A stretch of DNA of 64,000 nt, from contig WRJC01000018.1 of the NCBI GenBank assembly GCA_009782405.1, positions 1 to 64,000 of the forward strand, read 5' to 3'. The stretch comes from Oscillospiraceae bacterium. Its GTDB lineage: Bacteria; Bacillota_A; Clostridia; Oscillospirales; WRJC01. Positions 33,044 to 41,466 of the stretch are shown one piece after another; position 1 is the first letter of the stretch; each line of letters opens with the position of its first letter. The notes under the pieces were generated by a model. It was not told the DNA's origin. It made no database searches and worked only from the letters and a program-made list of their open reading frames with translations. A program made the translations under genes and the position numbers.

Positions 33044-34228
33044 ATGGAAATATTCAAAGATTTTATAGCGCAGACCGGAATAGGGGAATTGACAAAAAAT
33101 CCCGAGTTTTTCATAAAAACCATAGTTATGTACCTCATAATCGGGATATTGTTTTATCTCGCGATCGCCAAAGGTTTTGAGCCGCTGCTTTTATTGCCGA
33201 TAGCTTTCGGAATGCTGCTGGCCAACCTTCCCGGGGCCGAGCTGATTCATACCGAATGGTTCATGGTGACGGGCAAAGAAATTGATTATATGCATATATT
33301 AAATCACGGCGGGCTGCTCGATATACTGTATATGGGCGTAAAAACGGGTTTGTATCCCTCGCTGATATTCATCGGGGTAGGGGCTTCCACCGATTTTGCC
33401 CCGCTTATCGCCAATCCCAAAACACTGCTGTTGGGCGCTTCGGCACAATTTGGAATTTACATAGCTTTCATAGGCGCGCTACTTTTGGGGTTCGGTTCGC
33501 ATGTGGCGGCCTCCATCGCGATAATCGGCGGAGCGGACGGCCCCACGGCGATATATGTCACAAAAATATTGGCTCCCGAATTTTTGGGCGCTATTGCGAT
33601 CGCAGCCTATTCGTACATGGCCTTGGTCCCGATAATACAGCCGCCGATAATGCGCGCGCTGACTTCCAAAAAATCGCGCAAAATAGTGATGGAGACTCTG
33701 CGCCCCGTGTCGAAAATAGAAGAGATCATTTTCCCCGTGATCGTGACTTTGGTGGTTTGCATGATCGTCCCGGCGGCCTCTTCGCTTGTGGGCGCTTTGA
33801 TGCTTGGGAATCTGCTCCGGGTTTCGGGGGTAGTGGACAGGCTGTCGAAAACGGTCCAGAACGGGCTTATGAACGTGGTAGTGGTATTTTTGGGCATATC
33901 GGTCGGAGCCACGGCGAACGCGATGAATTTTTTGGCCCCGGAGACGATAAAAATAATAATCTTGGGCCTTTGCGCTTTCAGCTTTTCGACGGTCGGGGGG
34001 ATTTTGTTCGGCAATTTCATGTGCTGGATTTCAAAGGGCAAGATAAACCCGCTGATCGGCTCGGCGGGGGTTTCCGCAGTTCCAATGGCGGCGAGGGTTT
34101 CGCAAACTGTGGGGCAAAAGGAAAATCCGGGCAATTTTTTGCTTATGCACGCAATGGGGCCCAACGTTGCCGGAGTGATCGGATCGGCTGTCGCGGCTGG
34201 CGTATTTTTGACTTTGTTCAAGGCATAA
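33044..34228 (+). CDS. Sodium-pumping decarboxylase beta subunit (OadB/MmdB)
   Basis: This 394-residue polytopic membrane protein decarboxylates carboxybiotin and exports sodium. About ten hydrophobic stretches are visible. Family motifs are GFEPLLLLPIAFGMLLANLP, MHILNHGGLLDILYMGVKTGLYPSLIFIGVGASTDFAPLIANP, the conserved IIGGADGPTAIYV containing the essential Asp, and C-terminal NFLLMHAMGPNVAGVIGSAVAAG. Ribosome site GGGTGGAG precedes the ATG at 33044. Like other OadB proteins it is the coupling subunit of the sodium pump; direction of flow and link to metabolism depend on the two carboxyltransferases of the operon. Confidence 0.93.
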   Translation: MEIFKDFIAQTGIGELTKNPEFFIKTIVMYLIIGILFYLAIAKGFEPLLLLPIAFGMLLANLPGAELIHTEWFMVTGKEIDYMHILNHGGLLDILYMGVKTGLYPSLIFIGVGASTDFAPLIANPKTLLLGASAQFGIYIAFIGALLLGFGSHVAASIAIIGGADGPTAIYVTKILAPEFLGAIAIAAYSYMALVPIIQPPIMRALTSKKSRKIVMETLRPVSKIEEIIFPVIVTLVVCMIVPAASSLVGALMLGNLLRVSGVVDRLSKTVQNGLMNVVVVFLGISVGATANAMNFLAPETIKIIILGLCAFSFSTVGGILFGNFMCWISKGKINPLIGSAGVSAVPMAARVSQTVGQKENPGNFLLMHAMGPNVAGVIGSAVAAGVFLTLFKA

Positions 34229-34258
34229 ATATTGATATTTCAAGAAAGGAATTTAAAT

Positions 34259-35656
34259 ATGGCAAAAGTGAAAATAACGGAAACGGTTCTGCGCGATTCG
34301 CACCAGTCGCTGATCGCCACCCGGATGGCCACGAGCCAAATGCTGCCCATACTCGAAAAATTGGACGAAATCGGGTATCATTCGCTTGAGGCTTGGGGCG
34401 GCGCGACTTTTGATGCATGCCTCAGATTTTTGAACGAGGATCCTTGGGAAAGGCTCAAAAAAATCCGCGACAAAGTGAAGAAAACGAAACTGCAGATGCT
34501 TTTTCGGGGTCAAAATATACTCGGATACAGGCATTACGCCGACGATGTGGTCGAATATTTCGTGCAAAAATCCATAGCGGGCGGAATTGACATAATCAGG
34601 ATATTTGACGCCCTCAACGACCCGAGAAATCTCAAAACCGCGATAGAAGCCACAAAAAAAGAAAACGGCCACGTGCAAGCGGCCATAAGCTACACCACGA
34701 GCCCGGTGCACGACAATAAGTTTTTCGCAAGTTACGCGAAAGAACTCGAAGATATGGGCGCGGATTCGATTTGCATAAAGGACATGGCGGGGTTATTGAA
34801 ACCTTATGATGCTTTTGATTTGGTCAAAGCGATAAAAGAACAGGTCGAAGTGCCGGTGCAGCTGCACACGCACTATACATCGGGGCTTGCTTCAATGACC
34901 GTGCTGAAAGCGGTCGAAGCGGGAGCCGACATAGTGGATACTGCGATTTCGCCGATGGCGCTGGGCACTTCCCAGCCTCCCACCGAACCGATAGTCGCCA
35001 CTTTGTCGGGCACTGAGTACGACACGGGTTTGGATTTGAACAAACTCGACGAAATCGCGAAATATTTTGACCCGCTGCGGGCGGAATACATAAAAAGCGG
35101 CCTATTGGATCCAAGCGTTCTGAAAGTCGACGTCAACGCCCTGCTTTATCAAGTTCCGGGGGGAATGCTTTCAAATCTCGTCTCGCAGCTAAAACAAGCG
35201 GGCAAATCGGACCAGCTGGCCGCAGTGCTCGAGGAAGTACCGAGGGTCAGGGAAGATGCGGGCTACCCGCCGCTGGTTACCCCCACTTCGCAGATTGTGG
35301 GAACCCAAGCCGTTTTCAATATAATAACAGGGGAAAGATACAAAAGCGTGACCAAAGAATTCCGGGGATTGGTAAAGGGCGAATACGGAAAAACCCCCGT
35401 AGAAATAAAACCGGAATTTGTAAAACGGATAATAGGCGACGAACAACCCATCGCATACCGCCCGGCAGACAAAATACCTCCGGAACTCGAAACTCTGAGG
35501 GAAAAAGTCAAAGCGTATTATGAGCAAGAAGAAGACATACTCACATATGCGCTTTTCGAACAAGTCGCGGAAAAATTTTTCGAATACAGGAAAGCGGTAA
35601 AATACAGCGTCGATTTGGAAAATGTGGACAAGGAAAACAAAGTCCACCCGGTATGA
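34259..35656 (+). CDS. Oxaloacetate/pyruvate carboxyltransferase without biotin domain (OadA, 5S-like)
   Basis: This 465-residue protein is the DRE-TIM barrel carboxyltransferase of the OadA/PycB/transcarboxylase-5S type. It shows KITETVLRDSHQSL, the AWGGATFDACLRFL and LFRGQNILGYRHYADD segments, ADSICIKDMAGLL, LHTHYTSGLASMT with the metal-binding His-x-His and a PPLVTPTSQIVGTQAV conserved block. Typical OadA is near 590 residues because of a C-terminal biotinyl domain; here the protein ends before it, so the separate carrier at 32636 is expected to supply biotin. It is the last gene of the cluster and is followed by a terminator at 35688. Confidence 0.9.
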   Translation: MAKVKITETVLRDSHQSLIATRMATSQMLPILEKLDEIGYHSLEAWGGATFDACLRFLNEDPWERLKKIRDKVKKTKLQMLFRGQNILGYRHYADDVVEYFVQKSIAGGIDIIRIFDALNDPRNLKTAIEATKKENGHVQAAISYTTSPVHDNKFFASYAKELEDMGADSICIKDMAGLLKPYDAFDLVKAIKEQVEVPVQLHTHYTSGLASMTVLKAVEAGADIVDTAISPMALGTSQPPTEPIVATLSGTEYDTGLDLNKLDEIAKYFDPLRAEYIKSGLLDPSVLKVDVNALLYQVPGGMLSNLVSQLKQAGKSDQLAAVLEEVPRVREDAGYPPLVTPTSQIVGTQAVFNIITGERYKSVTKEFRGLVKGEYGKTPVEIKPEFVKRIIGDEQPIAYRPADKIPPELETLREKVKAYYEQEEDILTYALFEQVAEKFFEYRKAVKYSVDLENVDKENKVHPV

Positions 35657-35687
35657 GGAAGAAATGAATTTGCAACAAATCAACAAA

Positions 35688-35725
35688 AAAGAGGTTAGGT
35701 TCATTTTGAGCCTAAACCTCTTTTT
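35688..35725. terminator. Bidirectional terminator after the decarboxylase cluster
   Basis: AAAGAGGTTAGG (35688-35699) pairs with CCTAAACCTCTTT (35711-35723) with one bulged A, followed by a T run on the plus strand and an equivalent U run on the minus strand. It separates the decarboxylase operon from the convergent lipoprotein gene. Confidence 0.82.
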
Positions 35726-35735
35726 CTCAAGGTTT

Positions 35736-36959
35736 TTAATGATCTATTTCATAAAAACGGCACAAGTCCTGATAAATCCGAACTGTGTTGACAAAATTCA
35801 TTACGAGCACATTGTCCGGCAGCCATTCGAACGAATCGATGAAATAATTCCCCTGGCCTTGTTCGTATTGCGGCACCATTTTATTTGTTTCTGCGTTTAC
35901 CGTTATAATTTCGGCGATGGCCATTCCGTCCAGGTTTATGTAAGAACCGAAAAAAGCGACGTATTCTTTGCTTTCGCTTAGTTCGACGTGCCATATAAGC
36001 GAATAGTTTTTCGCGCTTACGGATAATTTTTCGCCCGAATATATGTCGAATATGTTTATCAGAGTCTCTTTTTCGGTTTTTTCGACCGTATAGGCATATT
36101 GGCCGCTTATCATTTCATAGTTTTTGCATTCCAAATCAAACGAAAAAAATATGTCTTCTTTTGATTGCGGTATTGCGTAGCGGATTATGTCGGAATATAT
36201 TTTTTTCCCGTCGCTTGCGGATGTGCCCGATTCCCTGAATAAAAAATTTGCAGAATTGCCTTTTTCCCACCCCAAAAGTTCCTTGTTGTCGAAATTCATG
36301 ATTTTGGCTTCGGTTTTTTCTTGGCTGTCATAAAAATAAATATCGACGGATTTCGGGGCATTTCCTTTTATGTAGTCCCTGTTTGACAAATACAGCAAAT
36401 ACCTCCCGTCAGGGGATATGTCAATCAATTTCGCGTAAATCAACTTATTTGACGCATTTTTTTCGAAATAATTTTCAAAGTTGGACTCGTCGAACAACTT
36501 TTTTGCGGATGCTTCGTTCAAATTTACCAAAAATGCGTTTTCGTCGTCTATTTTCACAATGACCGAATCTTGAAAATCGCCGAAAATGAAATAATCGTGC
36601 GGGGCGTACAGATAAGGGATTTCGGTGAATATTAGTTTTCCGTCATGGAGCGCATAAGCCATATTTATCACATAATCTGTTATTTCCCCGGTAGCGTAAT
36701 TTCTTTTTGGAATCCGGATTTCCAACAACTCATATTCTATGGGAGTTGTTTTCTTGTTTTCGGGCGAATACGAAAGAATTTCGCTTGCCTCCCATGTTAT
36801 TTCCGATTGATATTTTTTCAGGACAAATTTATCCCCGTCATATGAATACGCGCCTTTTAATTCCATAAAATATTTGTTCCCGAGGTTGCAGCCGCATAAG
36901 CCGAAAACAAACGCAAGCGCCAAAAATATCGAAAAAAGGCGACCAATTTTCTTTTTCAT
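35736..36959 (-). CDS. Lipoprotein with beta-propeller-like repeats, unknown function
   Basis: This 407-residue protein has a clean signal peptide with lipobox LCGC (lipidated Cys24). No family was recognised. The body is beta-rich, with repeated Asp-Gly turns and Tyr/Phe-rich strands, and one segment (IDISPDGRYLLYLSNRDY) is typical of WD40/TolB-like propeller blades, so an extracytoplasmic beta-propeller is plausible. The ATG at 36959 is preceded by AAAGGAG eight bases upstream. It lies 31 bases after the YerB-like gene in the same direction and probably shares its transcript. Confidence 0.7.
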   Translation of the reverse strand: MKKKIGRLFSIFLALAFVFGLCGCNLGNKYFMELKGAYSYDGDKFVLKKYQSEITWEASEILSYSPENKKTTPIEYELLEIRIPKRNYATGEITDYVINMAYALHDGKLIFTEIPYLYAPHDYFIFGDFQDSVIVKIDDENAFLVNLNEASAKKLFDESNFENYFEKNASNKLIYAKLIDISPDGRYLLYLSNRDYIKGNAPKSVDIYFYDSQEKTEAKIMNFDNKELLGWEKGNSANFLFRESGTSASDGKKIYSDIIRYAIPQSKEDIFFSFDLECKNYEMISGQYAYTVEKTEKETLINIFDIYSGEKLSVSAKNYSLIWHVELSESKEYVAFFGSYINLDGMAIAEIITVNAETNKMVPQYEQGQGNYFIDSFEWLPDNVLVMNFVNTVRIYQDLCRFYEIDH

Positions 36960-36990
36960 AATCCATTCTCCTTTTTGGCTGAACAATAAA

Positions 36991-38265
36991 TTACCAAACG
37001 TTTTTAATATCCGAATTTATCACGACGCTTTTGTTGTATGCTTTTGAAGTGACGCATATAAAAGACTTTCCGGGGTTTAAAAACAATTTGGTGTTGTCCG
37101 AGTTGTACAGGATCAACATGCTCTCCCTGGTGTCCTTTTGCCATTTTATTATTTTGTATTTGCCCCCCGTTATGTAAAAGCCGTATCCCGTACCGGTGAG
37201 GTCGCACGACCAGTGGCCTTCTTTTATGGCTATCGCGTTTCCCCGAAACGGCGCATATTCGGCGAATATGACTATCACGTTTTCGAATTTTATCTGTTCG
37301 CCCGTGGCCCCGTCTGTGTGGGCGGCTCCGTATTGTTTCCTGTAATACAGCTTATCGTCTGTTTTGTATATGAATTCCGCCTTGAAAGCGTTCGAATAAG
37401 GGACGGATATATAGTTCGCGGTGTTGTTTGTGCCCCCTATATCCGTCGATTCTTCGTAAAAATTAAATGCGCCCTTGTATTCCGGCTTTAGCGTAGTCCT
37501 GTAATTTTGGCGTTTTATCCCATCGACTATCCCCGTTCCGGAGGTCATCAGCGTGTGTTCCAATGCCATCGTTTTGCGCCTTTCGGAATCTCTGTAAAAA
37601 GTGTTCGGGAAATACATATTCACCCCGTCCATGCGGTCTATGGGGCGCAAGTCAAATTGATCGTAATCTTGCGGGTTGCCGCCGGCGTGCACATATATCG
37701 TGTCGTGGGTGCGCGACAAATCGATGAAATATTCCCTGGATGAGCGGACAGAACCGAAAACCGGAACATTTTCGTAATCTGCCAGAACCATCATGAGCCT
37801 CGTGATCCCGCCTTCTACCATGCATTCGTATATTATGTCCGCATGAGATATGCCCACATTGGGCAAAGCGCCCCTGATGTTGTTTATCATGATTGAAACG
37901 GGTCTCTTGCGCTGTTGGGTCCTTGTGCATTTTTTTCCGGTGAGATAGCTGTAATATTTGGGCGTTTCATAAGCGGGATAAGTGTATTCGGGTTTTTGCG
38001 TTTTGGAAGCGGTCGTATTTTTTTCGCTTTCGCTTTCGGGTTCCGTTTCCGCTTCTGTTTCTTTTTCAATTGTATCGGCGGGTTCAGAGCCCCCGATCAT
38101 AACCTCGGTCGCAATTTCTGACGTTATTTCATTTTCCTTGGTTTCCGCGGTTTTTTCATTTGTTTTGTCAACCGGGCTTTCGTCTTCTTTGCAAGCCGCT
38201 AAAACAAACAGCAAAACGACCGATATAATTGCGGACAATAATTTTTTGGCGAATTGATTTTCCAT
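36991..38265 (-). CDS. DUF3048 (YerB-like) lipoprotein
   Basis: This 424-residue lipoprotein has a signal peptide with lipobox LAAC (Cys25), then a low-complexity Glu/Thr/Ser linker to about residue 100. The conserved DUF3048 core begins with RPVSIMINNIRGALPN and continues through ISHADIIYECMVEGGITRLMMV, FGSVRSSREYFIDLSRTHD and YVHAGGNPQDYD, then the C-terminal part with WSCDLTGTGYGFYITGGK and MLILYNSDNTKLFLNPGKSFI. B. subtilis YerB is the named relative; its biochemical role is not established. No ribosome site is evident before the ATG, so it may be translationally coupled to the upstream gene. It lies in the minus-strand series 41205 to 35736. Confidence 0.87.
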   Translation of the reverse strand: MENQFAKKLLSAIISVVLLFVLAACKEDESPVDKTNEKTAETKENEITSEIATEVMIGGSEPADTIEKETEAETEPESESEKNTTASKTQKPEYTYPAYETPKYYSYLTGKKCTRTQQRKRPVSIMINNIRGALPNVGISHADIIYECMVEGGITRLMMVLADYENVPVFGSVRSSREYFIDLSRTHDTIYVHAGGNPQDYDQFDLRPIDRMDGVNMYFPNTFYRDSERRKTMALEHTLMTSGTGIVDGIKRQNYRTTLKPEYKGAFNFYEESTDIGGTNNTANYISVPYSNAFKAEFIYKTDDKLYYRKQYGAAHTDGATGEQIKFENVIVIFAEYAPFRGNAIAIKEGHWSCDLTGTGYGFYITGGKYKIIKWQKDTRESMLILYNSDNTKLFLNPGKSFICVTSKAYNKSVVINSDIKNVW

Positions 38266-38290
38266 AATTTTTGACCAAATATCCCCTATA

Positions 38291-38860
38291 CTAAAAATAA
38301 TTCTTCAACCCTATGATTTTTCGGATTTTTATGATATACAAATTGATGATCCTCGTCATGGCAATATCATACAACAAAAACGTAAAATTTGCAACAAGAA
38401 AAATGAAAATTTTCAAATTCCCGAACAATTCGGAAAGATAGCTGTCGTTTAGCGGCGGCAAAAATCCACTTTCGACCAAAAAATTTACCGACAATATCAT
38501 AAAAGCCAAAAATACGTTGAATGTGCTGAATTTCAAGGCCCAAGCCAAAACCGGGTGGAAACGCTCGAAATGATATTTGAATATCGGGTACAGGCCCCCG
38601 AAAAACATGAAAAATACTGCGGGGAATTTGTTTGGGAGCAACAAAACCGAAAAAATCGAAATTGCGAAATAAATCATGACGGAATGCCCCGCGCCGAGCT
38701 CAATTACGGCGACTACGACCAAAAATCCGGCAATTGCCGCAGATGAAAGATCCAAAATTTCGATTATCGAACCCAAAGCCAAAAAGATTACGCCGAGCGA
38801 TGACAAGATCGCGGCCATCGCGATTTTTTTTGCGGCGTGAATATCTTTTTTCATAATCAT
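38291..38860 (-). CDS. Multi-pass membrane protein, unknown function
   Basis: This 189-residue protein has about five to six predicted membrane helices (the stretches near IAMAAILSSLGVIFLALG, IAGFLVVVAVIEL, MIYFAISIFSVLLL, AVFFMFFGG and FLVANFTFLLYDIA). The compact hydrophobic layout resembles ECF transporter substrate-specificity subunits, but I do not recognise a motif that proves it. The ATG at 38860 follows AAAGGA at six bases; GTG 38863 and ATG 38854 are alternatives. It follows the J-domain gene and precedes YerB in the minus-strand series. Confidence 0.65.
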   Translation of the reverse strand: MIMKKDIHAAKKIAMAAILSSLGVIFLALGSIIEILDLSSAAIAGFLVVVAVIELGAGHSVMIYFAISIFSVLLLPNKFPAVFFMFFGGLYPIFKYHFERFHPVLAWALKFSTFNVFLAFMILSVNFLVESGFLPPLNDSYLSELFGNLKIFIFLVANFTFLLYDIAMTRIINLYIIKIRKIIGLKNYF

Positions 38861-38878
38861 CACAAATCCTTTAAAAAT

Positions 38879-39478
38879 TTAGCAGCAACGTATAAGATCG
38901 CCGCCGCAGCATTCGCAGAGGCAATCGGCGCAAAGCAGCCCCGTGCATATGTCGCATCCCGAACAACCGGGTTTTTTATTGCCGCCATAGCCGTAAGTTT
39001 GGTTCGAATCGGCGTAAAAATTTTCGGATTTGTTTTTTATGTAGTTGAAAGCGTCGCGGTATTCCCGATTGTCCGGTTCGGCTCCGCATGCGGTTTCGAA
39101 ATGTTGCCGCGCCTCGAAATGCCAGCCTTTTTCTGTCAGAATGAGGCCCATCAAATAATGCCATTCTGCGCCTCTTTCGTTTTTTTCCACCCCTTCCAGC
39201 ATGATTTCGGCTTCGGAAAAGCGTTTTCCGGAAATAAGTTCCCTGATTCTGGAAAATTTGGAATTTGGGCTGAAATTATTGTATGAACCGGAAGCCCTTT
39301 CTTTTTGTATCTCATCGTAGGCTTCGTTTATGGTTTTCATTTTTTCGCCTGCAAGATCGGCCAATGGGTTGCCCTTGTAATTGTCGGGGTGATATTTTTT
39401 CGCTTTTTCCCGATATGCTTTTTTTATTTCCTCATCGGTGGCGTTTCTGTTTATCTCCAATACATCGTACGGATCCAT
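38879..39478 (-). CDS. J-domain protein with cysteine-rich tail
   Basis: This 199-residue protein has an N-terminal J domain (residues 1-65) with the HPD motif in [10 protein letters not shown], so it can stimulate Hsp70 (DnaK). Residues about 90-150 are helical and look tetratricopeptide-like ([24 protein letters not shown] and a second similar helix pair). The last 35 residues hold ten cysteines ([12 protein letters not shown], then [16 protein letters not shown]), likely a metal-binding tail. It lacks the Gly/Phe and zinc repeats of true DnaJ. The ATG at 39478 follows GAGGAAG. It lies 18 bases after the DUF5685 gene, an association seen in other Clostridia, but the role of the pair is not known to me. 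Confidence 0.86.
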   Translation of the reverse strand: MDPYDVLEINRNATDEEIKKAYREKAKKYHPDNYKGNPLADLAGEKMKTINEAYDEIQKERASGSYNNFSPNSKFSRIRELISGKRFSEAEIMLEGVEKNERGAEWHYLMGLILTEKGWHFEARQHFETACGAEPDNREYRDAFNYIKNKSENFYADSNQTYGYGGNKKPGCSGCDICTGLLCADCLCECCGGDLIRCC

Positions 39479-39496
39479 AAAACTTCCTCGCTCCAT

Positions 39497-40372
39497 TCAC
39501 TTTACTTTAAATTTATCAAGCAGCTGTTCCTGTTTTTCGCGCAGGCCCAGCCTTATTATATTGGAGACAATGGCAAAAACGCAAAAATCCGCTTTTTCGC
39601 CCAAAAGGGAAAGCGCTTCGCTCATTTCGCTTAAATTCGCGGTGAGCGCAAATTTTATCATGTTCATGTCCGCAGCCAAATTTTTTTTGCCGCCGTAACA
39701 CAAAACAAAGGGGTTGTATCTTCCCTTTTTCAAATCTTTTTCGAAATCGTCCAAAGCATCCGCCATGTAAAGCCATTTGCCCAAGTTTCCGCCTATCGTT
39801 TTTGCGATTTCGAAGTTTTCCGGTTCCGAAATCCCGAATGAAAAAATTTTTTCCATCAAAACGGCGAAACAGGAAGCAACCCGGTCTATGGACCGACAAT
39901 TTTGTTTTTCGAGTTCGGAAAGCATGGCGAGCGGGGGGGCGATTTGGTTTTCGAGCTCGAAATATTTGCGGGCTTTTTTTTTCATGTGCGAAAACAGCAA
40001 AAGCGGGGGGAAAAATATTTTCGATAAAATTTTGGCGAACATATTTGTCGTGTCGGAAATGTCGTCTTTGTATTTGCAATACGAAAGATTGGCGGAAACG
40101 CAGGAAGTATACAGGAGCGATTCGTTCGGCGCGATGAAAGATCTTTTTTTTGCCGGTTTGAGTTTGCATCGAAAAGCCGTATTTTCGAAATTTTCGCCTG
40201 TCAGGGCGATTCTGAAAAGCGCCAAAAAAACCATGTCGTAACTCAAAGTTATTTTCGCAAAACCCGATATTTTTTTGCCCATCGTCTTGCAAAGCCCGCA
40301 GTAAAATGATTTGTACAACTCAAATTCGCGGATTTTCAATTCGCCCGCCAAAGGCTTTATATACCCAAACAT
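39497..40372 (-). CDS. DUF5685 family protein
   Basis: This 291-residue protein matches DUF5685: N-terminal MFGYIKPLAGELKIREFELYKSFYCGLCKTMGK, then FAKITLSYDMVFLALF, CKLKPAKKRSF and a cysteine-containing SCVSANLSYCKYKDD segment, then helices ending with GKWLYMADALDDFEKDLKKGRYNPF. The paired cysteines suggest metal binding or a redox site. No signal peptide is seen. The gene starts two bases after the hydrolase stop and has no clear ribosome site of its own, so it is probably translationally coupled. It is followed by the J-domain gene. Family assignment is good; function is unknown. Confidence 0.8.
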   Translation of the reverse strand: MFGYIKPLAGELKIREFELYKSFYCGLCKTMGKKISGFAKITLSYDMVFLALFRIALTGENFENTAFRCKLKPAKKRSFIAPNESLLYTSCVSANLSYCKYKDDISDTTNMFAKILSKIFFPPLLLFSHMKKKARKYFELENQIAPPLAMLSELEKQNCRSIDRVASCFAVLMEKIFSFGISEPENFEIAKTIGGNLGKWLYMADALDDFEKDLKKGRYNPFVLCYGGKKNLAADMNMIKFALTANLSEMSEALSLLGEKADFCVFAIVSNIIRLGLREKQEQLLDKFKVK

Positions 40373-40374
40373 TT

Positions 40375-41205
40375 TTATATCGAAAGGCTCATGTTGTCAT
40401 GCGAAACCAAAAAACCCATTTGTTTTGCGATTGGCACGAGCTCGTCGTATATTTTCCCCCCGTTGTGCGAGAAATGGTTGAAACAAAAAACGGTGTTTTG
40501 CCCTGCCGCGCCGATTTCGCAAAGGCGCCTCTTCACGTCGTTTCCCGCAGCTATTCCCATATGGCCGCGGCGCGAATCCGCGATTCCGTAAGTGGCGTCA
40601 AGGCTAACGAAATCAAATTTTTTTTCGCCGGAAACCCGTTTGAAGTAGTTCCAAGTTTCCTCGGGGAAATATCCGGTGTCGTTCGCGTACAATATTTTGG
40701 TTTGTTTGCCTTCGATTGCATATATAAAACACTCCTGGGAAAAATCGTGGTCGGCTTTGAGCGGGGTTATCGCGTAATTTCCCGCTTCAAATTTTTCGAA
40801 TGCGCGTATTTCGCGAAATTCCAATATATCCTTGTAATTTTCAAATTCTTTCGCATAGCCAGCTATCGTTTTGTTTCCGTAAATATTTATTTTATTTATT
40901 CGTCCTTTATTTTCGTTGTAGGCGAAAGGGGGGTATGCCCTGTGCAAATCGTAAGGGTAAAAATGGTCTTCGTGGGCGTGGGTAAACAAAATGTGCCTTA
41001 TTTTTTTCAAATCGAGCCCGTTTTGGATTATGTGAAAATAGGTGTCCGGGGGCAGGTCGATCAGCAAATTGTCGTCGATCAACGCCTGGGAGCGGGTGCG
41101 TATGTTTTTGCCCCCGGCTTCCGCCGCCCGTTTGCAATTTTCGCAAGAGCAGAAAAGCGCGGGCCAACATTCGGCAGCTCCGGTCCCCAAGTATCGGAAT
41201 TCCAT
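40375..41205 (-). CDS. Metallo-beta-lactamase-fold hydrolase (PhnP-like)
   Basis: This 276-residue protein carries the metallo-beta-lactamase signature THAHEDHFYP with metal ligands His-x-His-x-Asp-His, a second ligand in KADHDF and a third in SLDATYG...RRGHMGI. The N-terminal YLGTGAAECWPALFCSCENCKRA contains three Cys near the start, as in PhnP-like cyclic phosphodiesterases, and TRSQALIDDNLLIDLPPD follows. The ATG at 41205 is chosen because the family motif begins there; an in-frame ATG at 41235 lies upstream of the ribosome site (GGAGG). It is the first gene of the minus-strand series with its own promoter at 41244. Confidence 0.82.
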   Translation of the reverse strand: MEFRYLGTGAAECWPALFCSCENCKRAAEAGGKNIRTRSQALIDDNLLIDLPPDTYFHIIQNGLDLKKIRHILFTHAHEDHFYPYDLHRAYPPFAYNENKGRINKINIYGNKTIAGYAKEFENYKDILEFREIRAFEKFEAGNYAITPLKADHDFSQECFIYAIEGKQTKILYANDTGYFPEETWNYFKRVSGEKKFDFVSLDATYGIADSRRGHMGIAAGNDVKRRLCEIGAAGQNTVFCFNHFSHNGGKIYDELVPIAKQMGFLVSHDNMSLSI

Positions 41206-41243
41206 AAAACTATATATCCTCCGTTTGATTTTCATATTATATA

Positions 41244-41272
41244 ATTATATAGCATATTTGCCGAAAAGTCAA
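41244..41272 (-). promoter_or_regulatory. Sigma-A promoter of the hydrolase operon
   Basis: On the minus strand, TTGACT (41272-41267), a 17-base spacer and TATAAT (41249-41244), about 40 bases before the start codon of the hydrolase. It is divergent from the yicC promoter. Confidence 0.85.
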
Positions 41273-41375
41273 GCATTTGGCGAAATGGGGCGCAACTTTT
41301 TTTGCGTGTCTTAAAAATTGCCGCTGCCAAAGATGTAAATAATATATAAATTTTTGCGCCTCCCAAAAAAAATGC

Positions 41376-41404
41376 TTGCATAATTCGGCAAAAAATGTTA
41401 AAAT
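41376..41404 (+). promoter_or_regulatory. Sigma-A promoter of the yicC-remA-gmk operon
   Basis: TTGCAT (41376-41381), 17 bases, TAAAAT (41399-41404), with TGT just before the -10. It lies 62 bases before the yicC start and opens the long housekeeping operon. Confidence 0.75.
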
Positions 41405-41466
41405 ATAATCGGCAATGAAAAAATGCGCCCCAAAAGCATAAAATATAAAGGCGAGGTAATGTTCAA

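Noticed and set aside
32636..35656. Biotin domain lost from OadA by frameshift
   Set aside because: No biotinyl remnant follows OadA at 35656; a separate carrier gene is present upstream, so the split arrangement looks genuine.
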